NCBI RefSeq assembly: GCF_900104145.1
Contig: NZ_FNLB01000005.1
Coordinates: 49,012-113,011, forward strand
Reading direction: 5' to 3'
Origin: Pseudovibrio sp. Tun.PSC04-5.I4
GTDB taxonomy: Bacteria > Pseudomonadota > Alphaproteobacteria > Rhizobiales > Stappiaceae
DNA length: 64,000 bases
In this document: positions 1 through 8,146 of the stretch, one piece after another
Position numbering within the stretch: position 1 is the stretch's first letter
Layout: the number at the start of each line of letters is the position of its first letter
Notes under the pieces: model-generated
What the model was told of the DNA's origin: nothing
Database searches by the model: none
Seen by the model: only the letters and a program-made list of their open reading frames with translations
Position numbers and translations under genes: made by a program

Positions 1-2
1 AG

Positions 3-59
3 CGCATTAAGAAGGTTTGGGCTGACATTTCCTCGCAACTTGAAGCCATGGCTTTGTAA
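3..59 (+). CDS. 3' end of an upstream gene, probably in the transfer operon
   Basis: An open frame runs in from the left edge and stops with TAA at 57-59; only the last 18 residues (ending SSQLEAMAL) are visible. It lies directly in front of the virB block on the same strand, so it is probably another transfer gene such as a virB1 homologue, but the remaining sequence is too short to identify. Confidence 0.4.
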   Translation, partial: RIKKVWADISSQLEAMAL

Positions 60-61
60 GC

Positions 62-595
62 GTGAGCGGGGATGTGATGACAACAGCAGCTCAAATCGAT
101 GCGAATCAGTCCAATTTCGACTTTGTCGAGGACGAGAAGTCAAGAGGGCTTGAGGGCGCGCAGATCTCTTCCCTTGATGAGGTGAAGGCGCTTATTGCCA
201 AAAAACATAGCGGAAAGTCCCTGGGATCTGATGATCCGATCTGGATGCTCTACTCCATGTTTGAGGTGTTTGTCTCTGATTTGTCAGTGCTGCTGGTGGA
301 GGCTGAAACCCGTCTGACGGGCGAGCGCGAAAAGCTGAAAGCCATGGTGGGCGAAAGTGCCAAGGTCCTTAGCGATGAGATGCAAGGCGAGCTTTCCAAT
401 CTTGGTACTACGCTCAGTCAGATCCGCCATGATGTTGAGGTCAGCTCAATTGAGGGACTTTTGAAGCAGCAGGCTCAGTTCTCCGCTGAGCTTGGCGCTC
501 TCACATCAAAACTCAAACGCTCTTCACTGCCGATTTATATCTTCACCGCTCTCAACTGGCTTGCCGTTGGAGCTCTCTATCTCATTATGAAGTAG
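62..595 (+). CDS. Unknown C-terminally membrane-anchored coiled-coil protein, first complete gene of the T4SS block
   Basis: 177 aa from a GTG at 62; an in-frame ATG at 77 is an alternative start. The protein is mostly charged and helical, with a coiled-coil-like centre at about residues 75-150. It ends in one hydrophobic segment (about 156-175), so it would be tail-anchored in the inner membrane facing the cytoplasm. It sits 8 bp before virB2. I do not recognise the family. The design (soluble coiled coil plus one membrane helix) is similar to that of the gene at 4071-4778. A role in assembling or regulating the pilus machine is inferred from position only. Confidence 0.6.
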   Translation: MSGDVMTTAAQIDANQSNFDFVEDEKSRGLEGAQISSLDEVKALIAKKHSGKSLGSDDPIWMLYSMFEVFVSDLSVLLVEAETRLTGEREKLKAMVGESAKVLSDEMQGELSNLGTTLSQIRHDVEVSSIEGLLKQQAQFSAELGALTSKLKRSSLPIYIFTALNWLAVGALYLIMK

Positions 596-602
596 GTCTG
601 TC

Positions 603-929
603 ATGCAGTCTTCCAAACATTCAAGCTCGGTTTTCACTCGTGAGGTCAAACTCTTTCTCCTTGCCGTTCTGCTCTTAACCCCGACCGCCGCTTTTGCTGC
701 TGGGAGCGGGGACTGGGCAACTCCTGCGGTCACAACTTTTCAAAACCTTGAAAGCGGCATGGTCAAAATCGGCACCGTGGCCGTTGGGATCGGTCTTGTC
801 GGCTACGGGGTTTACTCTGCAATCTTTGGCGAGATGCGCTGGCAAAAAATGTTCCAGTACATTCTTGGGGCCGTCCTTATTGTCGCTGCCCCCACAGCAA
901 TCCGCGCTCTTGTCAGCGTAGGAGGCTGA
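603..929 (+). CDS. virB2: VirB2-type major pilin (TrbC/VirB2 family)
   Basis: 108 aa, the usual size for VirB2. The N-terminus carries a long signal sequence (residues about 14-32, LFLLAVLLL then an AFAA cleavage-like site). Two hydrophobic helices follow (about 58-75 and 85-103) separated by a short polar loop, the classical pilin hairpin. In this family the processed peptide is inserted in the inner membrane and then polymerised into the conjugative pilus. Its position one gene before virB3 and virB4 supports the call. It ends one base before virB3. Confidence 0.88.
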   Translation: MQSSKHSSSVFTREVKLFLLAVLLLTPTAAFAAGSGDWATPAVTTFQNLESGMVKIGTVAVGIGLVGYGVYSAIFGEMRWQKMFQYILGAVLIVAAPTAIRALVSVGG

Positions 930-930
930 C

Positions 931-1254
931 ATGAAAGTGCAGGACGGCGTTTATCGGCATCTTCAATCGCCCTCTACCATCTTTGGTATGCCGCCCATGT
1001 TTGCAGCTCTTGCACTGGGCGGGGTGTTTTTCATCGGCATCCTCTTAACAACGGTGATTGATCCTCCCATTGCCATGCTGCTCTGCATTTTCGCAATCCC
1101 GCCCGCGCTGATTTTCACGATCACGCTGCGCCGCAAGGATGCTCATTGTGAGGCGACACTGTTGCTGCCTCACACCTTCTTCAAGGGGAAAAAGGATCGC
1201 TGCCTTGTGGCTGGCGCTCGCTCTTTGACGACGAAAAAAGGATTGAAAAAATGA
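931..1254 (+). CDS. virB3: VirB3 inner-membrane protein of the T4SS
   Basis: 107 aa with two adjacent hydrophobic segments (about residues 25-43 and 45-65) after a short N-terminus of the type KVQDGVYRHLQSP, typical of VirB3. A strong ribosome-binding site (AGGAGG) lies 5 bases before ATG 931. The stop overlaps the virB4 start in an ATGA arrangement, indicating translational coupling. VirB3 works with VirB4 at the base of the secretion channel. Confidence 0.88.
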   Translation: MKVQDGVYRHLQSPSTIFGMPPMFAALALGGVFFIGILLTTVIDPPIAMLLCIFAIPPALIFTITLRRKDAHCEATLLLPHTFFKGKKDRCLVAGARSLTTKKGLKK

Positions 1255-3611
1255 GCATCTTTGTTTCAACCGCAGCGACTTTGGGATTTGCGGGCGGCGC
1301 GGCCTTTTATGCAAACAAGTTGCTGCGCCCAGCTGATGGCGGCGGGTTTGAGCAGGACTGGCTTGCCGATGAGCTGGACTTTGATCATCTGCTTGAAGAC
1401 CGCACCACCGTTGCCTTGAAGGATGGCTCCTTGTTTCGGGTGTTTCGGTTGAAGGGCGTTTCTTACGACACCATGAATATGGCAGAGCAAGAGGCCCTGT
1501 TTAAGCAACGCTCCAATATCTTGCACCAACTTGGCGGGTCTGGATCTGCTTTTCGCCTGATAGCCGTCAAACAATTAAAAGATATCTCCTTTGACTCTGA
1601 GTGGCCCTCTCCTGCCTTACGCGAGATTGGCAAGGCCGAGCAGGATCTGTTCAAACGCGCTTACACCATGGACTGGTATGTTGTGCTGGAAGCGACCACC
1701 TTTGAGACCTTAAACAAACATACCAAAACGCTGCTGTCTGGTTTTGACAGATACCAAATAGAGGTGGTTGAGGGCGCTGAGGATCTAAAGGCACACTGTG
1801 AACTGACCGCCTTTCTCACCTATCTGGTGTGCGGGCATATGCCGGAGAATGTGAAACGGGTCAGCCGCTCCATCAACGCAAATCTGCCTGCCTGTGATCT
1901 GATCATCAATAAAGATGGGACGATCCTCACGCAGACCCCGCGCAAGCACATTCACAGAACCATTGGTGTGAGCGAATATCCAGACAGTGTTTCCGGGATG
2001 ATGATTTCCAAAGTGCTTGCGCTGCCAGCAGAGCTGGAAGTGACGCAGATTTGCATTCCGCTCAACACGGAAAAGACCATCCTTGAATACACCCGCAAGA
2101 AGGCAGAGCAGTTAAACGGGTTCCTCACATCTGTTTCTATGGTCGATCAGTTGGAAGCTGCCACGGAAGAGCTCACCAACAACTCAAACACCCTGTATCA
2201 GACCCAGCTCCAGTTCACGGTTCGCGCCAAATCGGAAGAGGAGTTAAACACTGTTCTGGACCAGATCTCTGCGATCTTGAACACGCGCCGTGTCAGGCAT
2301 TCAGTGGAGACAGCTCCAGCGGCAAACTGCTGGTTTAACCGTCTTCCGGGCCGCAATAAGCTGGTGCGAAAATTACGTCTTTTTGACTCCAATATCGCGG
2401 CTTTGTGGCCGTTCCAGTATTCGCCTGAAGGGTTGTATTCCTCCCCATTCGGGAACCGTCCTTTGCGTTTGTTCAAGACCCCAACGGGGCAGAACTATGC
2501 GCTTCAGTTTCATGTGTTTGATAAAAAAGATGTAGCGGGCCATTACCTTTTGTTTGCCCCAACTGGCGGCGGTAAATCCACGTTTATCATGCATCTGCTA
2601 GGCGGCATCGCCAAGTTCCCAGGCGTCCCGAATTACATCTTTGATAGTATGCATGGCGCCCAGTACATGATTGAGGTGATGGGCGGACGCTATCAGTCCT
2701 TTGATACGCTTTCCCTCAACCCACTTGATTGCGATCTTTCAGATACAAACGCCCGCCAACGGGCAAACCGCATGATGCGCGTGATGCTGGGAGAGCAATA
2801 CACCCAGGACATGAGTGATCAGATCAATGATGTGCTCGATATGGCAAGTGTTCTGGATGTCGGGGAGCGGACCTTCAGCAATATTTATAAGACAGCATTC
2901 CCGGTTGACACTCAGATCAAGCAAAGCTTTCAGCAATGGGTGAGCAGTGAGCGACAAGGAGCGGGGGCTTACAGCCATATCTTCAACGCCCCGCGAGACA
3001 GCATTCGCTCCTTTTTGGATCAAAGCTATCTGACCGGCATCGACATGACCGAACCGCTCAAGGATCCTCTGCTTGGTCCTGCTCTGGTGACACACATTTC
3101 CAGTGCGATTTTTGAAGCAGCTCACACCAACCGCAATGGCTTTTCCATCTTCATAGATGAGGCTGCAAATCTCCTGAAAAACAAAGGGTTCAGGGACCTT
3201 GCAAGCCAGATGTACAAAGAATACCGCAAGCTTGGCGGTGTTGTTGGCATGGCGTTTCAGTCGCCCTCAGATCTGGTCATCCATGGCAAGGAAGCCGATG
3301 GCATTATCAGCAATGCCCCAACCCTTTTCTTCATGTTCGGCTGTGGTGGCAGTGACGCGGATCTGGAGCCGTTCAACTTAAGTGAAGATCAGATTGCCTT
3401 TATTCGCGGTGAAACCGATCTGGCGGGAGGGCGACAGGTTCTTGTTATCAAGCGAGACAAAGCCTCCAGTTACAATGAGAGCACCATCATTGATGTGGAT
3501 CTGACCCCTTATGGCGATGCACTGCGCTTTTATCGCTCTGGCCCGGATCCGGTAGCAGAACTTCGCAAAATTCAAGAAGTGTGGGGGGATCAATGGCTTT
3601 CTCACGTTTAA
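1251..3611 (+). CDS. virB4: VirB4 ATPase of the conjugative T4SS
   Basis: 786 aa, normal length for VirB4. The N-terminal half is the CagE/TrbE/VirB domain. The C-terminal half is an AAA-type ATPase with Walker A APTGGGKST at about residues 435-443 and a Walker B-like FSIFIDEAANLL at about 630-641. There is a short hydrophobic stretch at the extreme N-terminus. VirB4 powers pilus assembly and substrate transfer and docks at the inner membrane with VirB3 and VirB8. The gene overlaps virB3 by 4 bases. Confidence 0.95.
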   Translation: MSIFVSTAATLGFAGGAAFYANKLLRPADGGGFEQDWLADELDFDHLLEDRTTVALKDGSLFRVFRLKGVSYDTMNMAEQEALFKQRSNILHQLGGSGSAFRLIAVKQLKDISFDSEWPSPALREIGKAEQDLFKRAYTMDWYVVLEATTFETLNKHTKTLLSGFDRYQIEVVEGAEDLKAHCELTAFLTYLVCGHMPENVKRVSRSINANLPACDLIINKDGTILTQTPRKHIHRTIGVSEYPDSVSGMMISKVLALPAELEVTQICIPLNTEKTILEYTRKKAEQLNGFLTSVSMVDQLEAATEELTNNSNTLYQTQLQFTVRAKSEEELNTVLDQISAILNTRRVRHSVETAPAANCWFNRLPGRNKLVRKLRLFDSNIAALWPFQYSPEGLYSSPFGNRPLRLFKTPTGQNYALQFHVFDKKDVAGHYLLFAPTGGGKSTFIMHLLGGIAKFPGVPNYIFDSMHGAQYMIEVMGGRYQSFDTLSLNPLDCDLSDTNARQRANRMMRVMLGEQYTQDMSDQINDVLDMASVLDVGERTFSNIYKTAFPVDTQIKQSFQQWVSSERQGAGAYSHIFNAPRDSIRSFLDQSYLTGIDMTEPLKDPLLGPALVTHISSAIFEAAHTNRNGFSIFIDEAANLLKNKGFRDLASQMYKEYRKLGGVVGMAFQSPSDLVIHGKEADGIISNAPTLFFMFGCGGSDADLEPFNLSEDQIAFIRGETDLAGGRQVLVIKRDKASSYNESTIIDVDLTPYGDALRFYRSGPDPVAELRKIQEVWGDQWLSHV

Positions 3612-4057
3612 CAGCAGACCAAACTCAAACGGGGATGACCGCAATGGGCTCCACTCTTGTTAAAGAAAAGACGACCTCGATCACCCAGGCCATACACTCG
3701 ATCTTCAAGTCAGTCGAAGTTCTTGAAGGCGATTGTCGCCAGCTTATTTTGCATCACGGGCACACAGCTCCCCATGACTTGCACACGGGTGAATTCCAAA
3801 TTTATGCAGCTGTCTACATCAACGGCGAACAGGAGCAGTTGCCTCGGGTTGAAGGCTTGGTTGTTCTGGCGACCAGAACGCCTGATGCGTTCAGCTACAA
3901 ATTCATCAGCGAAGATCTTAACCCGCATGCTCGTGAGTGTCCGATTTGTGTCTTGGACTTCCTGACACCGACTAAGCAGCCGTGGGCACTCTCCTGGCGC
4001 ACAGAATGCCGCAACTTCCAGCTTAACCACCATCCGTTGTTACGCATGGCTATCTGA
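3593..4057 (+). CDS. Unknown small protein between virB4 and virB5
   Basis: The start at ATG 3593 is chosen because a G-rich ribosome-binding site (GGGGGG) precedes it; a GTG at 3581 and an ATG at 3635 are alternatives. The product is about 154 aa, soluble, without a signal peptide or membrane helix. It has a compact alpha/beta look and a Cys pair (CPIC, about residues 119-122). It overlaps the end of virB4 by 19 bp and is followed 13 bp later by the next gene, so it belongs to the operon. I do not recognise the family. Confidence 0.6.
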   Translation: MAFSRLTADQTQTGMTAMGSTLVKEKTTSITQAIHSIFKSVEVLEGDCRQLILHHGHTAPHDLHTGEFQIYAAVYINGEQEQLPRVEGLVVLATRTPDAFSYKFISEDLNPHARECPICVLDFLTPTKQPWALSWRTECRNFQLNHHPLLRMAI

Positions 4058-4070
4058 AGGAAATTATCTG

Positions 4071-4778
4071 ATGCCGTCTGGAGACGAGAAGATGCAAGAA
4101 AATACCGATCAGAATGTTCAGTTCAGGAGCAAGCTTGACCATGCGTTGGGTATTGAGACCCGAGTATCGGATGCAGCCAGAAATGCAGACCTGGATGGGG
4201 CTCCGCATCTGGAACAGGTGAGGACGAGCGACCTTCTCTCCCAGTTGGAACTTCGGATGCAGAACACTGCGAATTCGCTGCGCCATCTTGAAACCGTCAT
4301 GCTCACGTTGCCAACAGGCAAGGGCACATTGCAGCAAAACCTTGATAGCAATGCAGCCGATCTTGCGCTGATGAAAATGGCTCTTGATTCCAAGACCCTC
4401 TACACAAAAAAACGCGATGGCTGGCTCGTGCTTGGCGCGGCAGCCATAGCCTTGGTCGTGACATTTAATAATCTGTTTAGCGACAGCTCTCAAGAGAGGG
4501 ATATAGGCGGAATTGAACGCCAGCTTACCCGGCTTCAGCAAACGGTAAGATACGTTGCTGAAGAACAGGGTGTGACCTTTTTTGAATTGATCCGGGTTAG
4601 TTCGCCGCCCTCTCCTGTGATCACAAAGGTTGAACCGACCCTCCTTCCTTCCCCGCCTCTTTTAAGCCCGGCGGAAAAGCTCGTGATTACGCGTAAATCA
4701 GTGATTGAAGGGCCGGTCGTCACTTTTTCAGGAAAATCACCTAAACCTGCCACGCAAAAAGCGGAGGCCGGGCAATGA
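4071..4778 (+). CDS. Unknown single-pass membrane protein with coiled coil, T4SS operon
   Basis: 235 aa. ATG 4071 is preceded by AAGGAA. Residues 1-110 are charged and helical, a hydrophobic segment lies at about 121-140 (WLVLGAAAIALVV), a second short helix follows, and the tail is rich in Pro, Ser and Lys and probably periplasmic. The stop overlaps the ATG of virB5 (ATGA). No family is recognised. Topology (cytoplasmic N-terminus, proline-rich periplasmic tail) recalls VirB10/TonB-like scaffolds, but no homology is visible. Confidence 0.6.
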   Translation: MPSGDEKMQENTDQNVQFRSKLDHALGIETRVSDAARNADLDGAPHLEQVRTSDLLSQLELRMQNTANSLRHLETVMLTLPTGKGTLQQNLDSNAADLALMKMALDSKTLYTKKRDGWLVLGAAAIALVVTFNNLFSDSSQERDIGGIERQLTRLQQTVRYVAEEQGVTFFELIRVSSPPSPVITKVEPTLLPSPPLLSPAEKLVITRKSVIEGPVVTFSGKSPKPATQKAEAGQ

Positions 4779-5554
4779 AGATCTCACGGTTTCTCGCGAT
4801 CACCGCTTTAACACTGTCGCTCAGCCTGACTGCTGGGGCCAGCTTTGCCGCGCAGCCGGTCATTGATGTGAAGGCATTGGCGGAGTTCAAGAAACAACTG
4901 ACGCATATGAAAGATCAGATCAAGACGCTCAAAGAGCAGCTTGATGTGGCTAAGGATGTGCGAGCTGGCGTTGATAATACGCTCAAAAGCATTGGTGAGG
5001 TCTCCTCGATCTCTATCCCGTCAATCAACTTCAGCGATATCACCGGTCAGATCATGTCGGACAATTCTTGTTTGATCCCGGACTTCGACAAGATGATGCC
5101 CAATGTCAGCTTTGAGGATGTGGACATGGGCTCGCTGTGTTCAAGGTCTGATGCCTATCAAAATGGTCTTGTGGCCGAGACAAAAGACATGGATTCCATG
5201 AGTTGGGAAGAGAAGAGTTTGACGCAGGACGCCGTCAATCAGGCCCGTGTCAATACGGTGGCCGATTCCGCGTTTAAAGGTCTGGCTCAGGCAGACATGG
5301 CGCAGGAAAACGCAGTTCAAACGCTCAAAGCGGCGCAGGAGTTAAAGAGTGCGGGCGCGTCTGCTCAAACCGTCAATGATCGCCTGCAGGTGCTTATTGA
5401 AGTGAATACCGCTCTGCTGCAAAGCCAGTCCCAGACCAATCAGTTGCTTGCACAGATGCTTAAGGTTTCGGCGGCGCAGTCCATTGTTCAGGGCGTTCCC
5501 ATTGAGAGTGAGCTGGCTAAAGGCGACATGAAGAAAAAGGGAGGCTCGAAATGA
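4775..5554 (+). CDS. virB5: VirB5-type minor pilus component
   Basis: 259 aa with a clear signal peptide (residues 1-26, cleavage near GASFAAQP). A long helical periplasmic domain with heptad-like patterns follows (about 30-70 and 170-235), as in VirB5/TrbJ proteins. Two cysteines (about residues 93 and 116) could form a disulfide. VirB5 caps the pilus tip and is thought to contact recipients. The start overlaps the upstream stop. It is the last plus-strand gene before the minus-strand insertion at 5578-6285. Confidence 0.8.
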   Translation: MKISRFLAITALTLSLSLTAGASFAAQPVIDVKALAEFKKQLTHMKDQIKTLKEQLDVAKDVRAGVDNTLKSIGEVSSISIPSINFSDITGQIMSDNSCLIPDFDKMMPNVSFEDVDMGSLCSRSDAYQNGLVAETKDMDSMSWEEKSLTQDAVNQARVNTVADSAFKGLAQADMAQENAVQTLKAAQELKSAGASAQTVNDRLQVLIEVNTALLQSQSQTNQLLAQMLKVSAAQSIVQGVPIESELAKGDMKKKGGSK

Positions 5555-5577
5555 CCTCCCTTTGTGTGACGACCAGA

Positions 5578-6285
5578 TCAACCGTCTTGCAGGAATTCAA
5601 GCCGGCCTTCGCGTTTTCGTTCTTCGTACATGCTTTTGTACAATTCGTCCGTATCGGGTCTGCGCCAGTTGGGAATAGCACAGCCGTCCATTGCAAAGCC
5701 AAGGAACCGAGTGTGCTTGTCGCAATAAAAACTCTCAAAGGCTTGCCAGTCCTCAGGATGCCACGGCGCAGTGTTGCCGAAGTTTCCGTACCATTTGTAT
5801 TCCAGCAGGGTCAGGTCGCGGTAGCGAGCAATGGCGACCTGATCGGTACTTTGCAAGAATACCTCCCGGTCCACCTGGGCCCGAAACTTACGTTTTGTCT
5901 TTTCCCATTGAAGGATTGGAGTGGCTTTAATCTTGACCTTCCAGCGTGGAGTAAACTCAGCCTGCGCCGCTTGTTCAAAGACCTTGTAGGCCCCCTCGTA
6001 TTTGGCAAGTTCGGCAGTGACCTCTTCATGGCTTTTCAGCGTGGTCCACGCCCATTTGGCGTAAGCCAGATCCAGAATTGTGGCGGCGCTGATATCAATC
6101 ACAATGATATTTGTGGAGCCTGTGCCTTTCAGAGCAATAGAGCCCTTCAGATTGTCAATATCGGGTTCGGCGCGGGCCAGACTGGTAAACCCCAGAAAGG
6201 AGAGGGCAATGAGTAATGCCTGTATCAGCTGCCCGTTGATTGAAAAGTATGTCGAAAGTGGTGACCAGTACGTCAATGGTCTCAT
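5578..6285 (-). CDS. Exported protein of unknown function, encoded against the T4SS operon
   Basis: 235 aa on the minus strand. A hydrophobic export signal lies at about residues 20-40 and ends SLARAEP, a good signal peptidase I site. The start is uncertain because the first residues overlap the 5' end of virB6; a shorter start just before the hydrophobic segment is possible. The mature part is rich in Trp, Lys and Glu with two cysteines (about 178 and 193). I prefer this frame to the plus-strand ORF across the same bases because its composition is protein-like and it has a signal peptide. In pKM101-like systems the gene between virB5 and virB6 is the entry-exclusion gene; that role here is inference from position only. 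Confidence 0.6.
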   Translation of the reverse strand: MRPLTYWSPLSTYFSINGQLIQALLIALSFLGFTSLARAEPDIDNLKGSIALKGTGSTNIIVIDISAATILDLAYAKWAWTTLKSHEEVTAELAKYEGAYKVFEQAAQAEFTPRWKVKIKATPILQWEKTKRKFRAQVDREVFLQSTDQVAIARYRDLTLLEYKWYGNFGNTAPWHPEDWQAFESFYCDKHTRFLGFAMDGCAIPNWRRPDTDELYKSMYEERKREGRLEFLQDG

Positions 6286-7183
6286 GAATATAGCCTATGA
6301 TCCTATGGTGACAATATTTGCCAGTCTAGCATGTTTATGGGCGGTCTGGCAGGGGTTTAAGCTGGTCACAGGCACCACGGATATGAGCTGGGTTGTCACC
6401 CAATTTGTGTTTATTTTTTTCGGGTTCGGGGTGCTGACCGCCCTCAAATTCGGTCTTGCCGGGCAGGTCTACACGGCCACCACGACCTTGATGTTTGGCA
6501 TTCCCGGCGCTCTCATGGGCGCAGGCAGTGGCACCGATGCGATCACGGGTCTGGTCTCCAATCTGGAGACTGCCTTTACGCGGCCCTTCAGCATGGGAAA
6601 AGCCATGATGAACGGAGCTGGATGGCTCGATAAGGCTGGTGTTGTCCTGTTTGTCGCCGCGCTCATGCTGCCCTTTATTCTCATGATGATTGCCTTTGTC
6701 ACCCATGTGGCGATTGGCCTGTTCCGCGTCATGATCGTGTGCCTGCTGGCCCCTTATGTGATTGCCATCAGCGCGTTTCCCTTTGGCCGGGACAAGATCG
6801 GAGCCGGGATCTCAACCTTGCTGAGCGCGATCCTGACACTGGTCGCGGTCTCGCTGGTGTTCTTGCTGGTTATAGCAGGTGTGGGTTCTTTAATGCCCGC
6901 TGGTCAGAAGCTCAGCACCGATATCTTCCAAGCAGAAACATGGGGCAAATACGTTCTGGTGATCCTGACCGCGTGGTCCGGTGTAGCGCTGGTGCAAGAA
7001 GCGGTCTCGCTGGCAGGCACATTAGCGCAAGTCACACTCAATGCTGCCACTCCCGGTATGATGATGTCTGGTGTTGGACAGACGGCTGGGGCTTACGGCA
7101 AAGGCATTGGCATGGCGGGCAAAGGCGTTGCCAAGGGCTATGAGAAGCTGCGCGATATGTATGTGGGCAAGAAATCCGACTAG
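6209..7183 (+). CDS. virB6: VirB6 polytopic inner-membrane channel protein
   Basis: The start is placed at ATG 6209 because AAAGGAGAGGG lies just upstream; longer in-frame starts run back through the minus-strand gene. This gives 324 aa with about six hydrophobic helices (roughly residues 30-50, 60-80, 150-175, 180-205, 215-245, 260-280). The N-terminus MSNACISCPLIEKYV has two cysteines. VirB6 forms the inner-membrane part of the translocation channel. Confidence 0.85.
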   Translation: MSNACISCPLIEKYVESGDQYVNGLMNIAYDPMVTIFASLACLWAVWQGFKLVTGTTDMSWVVTQFVFIFFGFGVLTALKFGLAGQVYTATTTLMFGIPGALMGAGSGTDAITGLVSNLETAFTRPFSMGKAMMNGAGWLDKAGVVLFVAALMLPFILMMIAFVTHVAIGLFRVMIVCLLAPYVIAISAFPFGRDKIGAGISTLLSAILTLVAVSLVFLLVIAGVGSLMPAGQKLSTDIFQAETWGKYVLVILTAWSGVALVQEAVSLAGTLAQVTLNAATPGMMMSGVGQTAGAYGKGIGMAGKGVAKGYEKLRDMYVGKKSD

Positions 7184-7224
7184 CAAAAACAACAGCCTGA
7201 CCTTTTAACCCGAGAAGTAATCCA

Positions 7225-7404
7225 ATGACCAAATTGTCCATCCCATCTCTCTCATTCGCCCTGTTTCTGGCTGGCTGTGCAACCAACGATGAGATGCCAT
7301 ATGAGCCGGTTGATACCGATCTGATGCGGCCCTCGCCTTGCGCCTGTCTGGAGCTTGATTATCAACCTCAAACCTTTGAGTGGATTGATGCTTCAAAAGC
7401 TTAG
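7225..7404 (+). CDS. virB7: VirB7-like outer-membrane lipoprotein (59 aa)
   Basis: 59 codons from ATG 7225. A short signal sequence ends in the lipobox LFLAGCAT with the acylated cysteine at residue 18. The mature part has two further cysteines (about residues 39 and 41). Size, lipobox and position between virB6 and virB8 match VirB7, which anchors VirB9 to the outer membrane. The 3' end overlaps the probable virB8 start by 17 bp. Confidence 0.78.
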   Translation: MTKLSIPSLSFALFLAGCATNDEMPYEPVDTDLMRPSPCACLELDYQPQTFEWIDASKA

Positions 7405-8146
7405 GAAATCACAGCGGCGCGAGAGCGATGAGAAGATCGAGCCTGCACTGGAACGTGCGGAGCTGGGCGCTCGCGATACCCCCAGGGGCCAGCATAAAGC
7501 TGTGCTGGAGGCTGATCCATTTGCGTACCAGAGCTCTCATCGAAGGCTGGTGTTACTCTTCAGGATCGCGGTTGGCTATGGTGTTGCCGCAACCGTTATA
7601 GCGGTGTTGTTGGCGCAAGCGGTCTCAGTCTTGGTGCCCTTGAAGACAACGCAAATTGCCTTGCTTCGCGTCGATCCAGCAGATGACCGCATCTACCGTG
7701 TTGAGCCAGTCTCTGTTGAGGTGGATGGTTTTGAATTGATGTTGGAGAAGATGGCACGGCGCTATGTGGCGCAGATCCTTGCCGTTGATCCAATCTCTCA
7801 AGCGACGCGGTTTCAGGAAGTTGCTCTTTATTCTGACCAGGACTTTTACCGTGAGTTCCTGAAGGAAAACGAGGGCCGCATCAATGAGGCAATTGAAGAT
7901 GGTTTGAACCGCTCAATCACCATTGAAAGCGCCAATCAGGTTGATGCGTATGGCGGGATCTATCAGTACGCCGTTGATTTCATCCAGACAGATCGGATTG
8001 GCAGGCAAAAGCCGGAACAAGCCAAGCTTCGCGCCTATCTGGAACTGACCACACGTCCGCAAGAGGTCACCACAGTGGAGCGGTTTGAAAATCCCCTTGG
8101 CATTCGCATTTTAAAACTGGCTGTTCAGGAAAGACCGACCACATGA
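7388..8146 (+). CDS. virB8: VirB8 inner-membrane assembly factor
   Basis: The ATG at 7388 is preferred, giving 252 aa; the open frame extends back to 7355. A single membrane helix (about residues 58-85, rich in Val and Ala) is followed by a periplasmic NTF2-like domain of about 150 residues, the standard VirB8 architecture. VirB8 is a nucleation factor for the T4SS. The stop overlaps the virB9 ATG. Confidence 0.88.
   Translation: MLQKLRKSQRRESDEKIEPALERAELGARDTPRGQHKAVLEADPFAYQSSHRRLVLLFRIAVGYGVAATVIAVLLAQAVSVLVPLKTTQIALLRVDPADDRIYRVEPVSVEVDGFELMLEKMARRYVAQILAVDPISQATRFQEVALYSDQDFYREFLKENEGRINEAIEDGLNRSITIESANQVDAYGGIYQYAVDFIQTDRIGRQKPEQAKLRAYLELTTRPQEVTTVERFENPLGIRILKLAVQERPTT

Noticed and set aside
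5551..6216. 221-aa plus-strand open frame between virB5 and virB6
   Set aside because: It is the complement of the better-composed minus-strand gene with a signal peptide, and lacks a ribosome-binding site.
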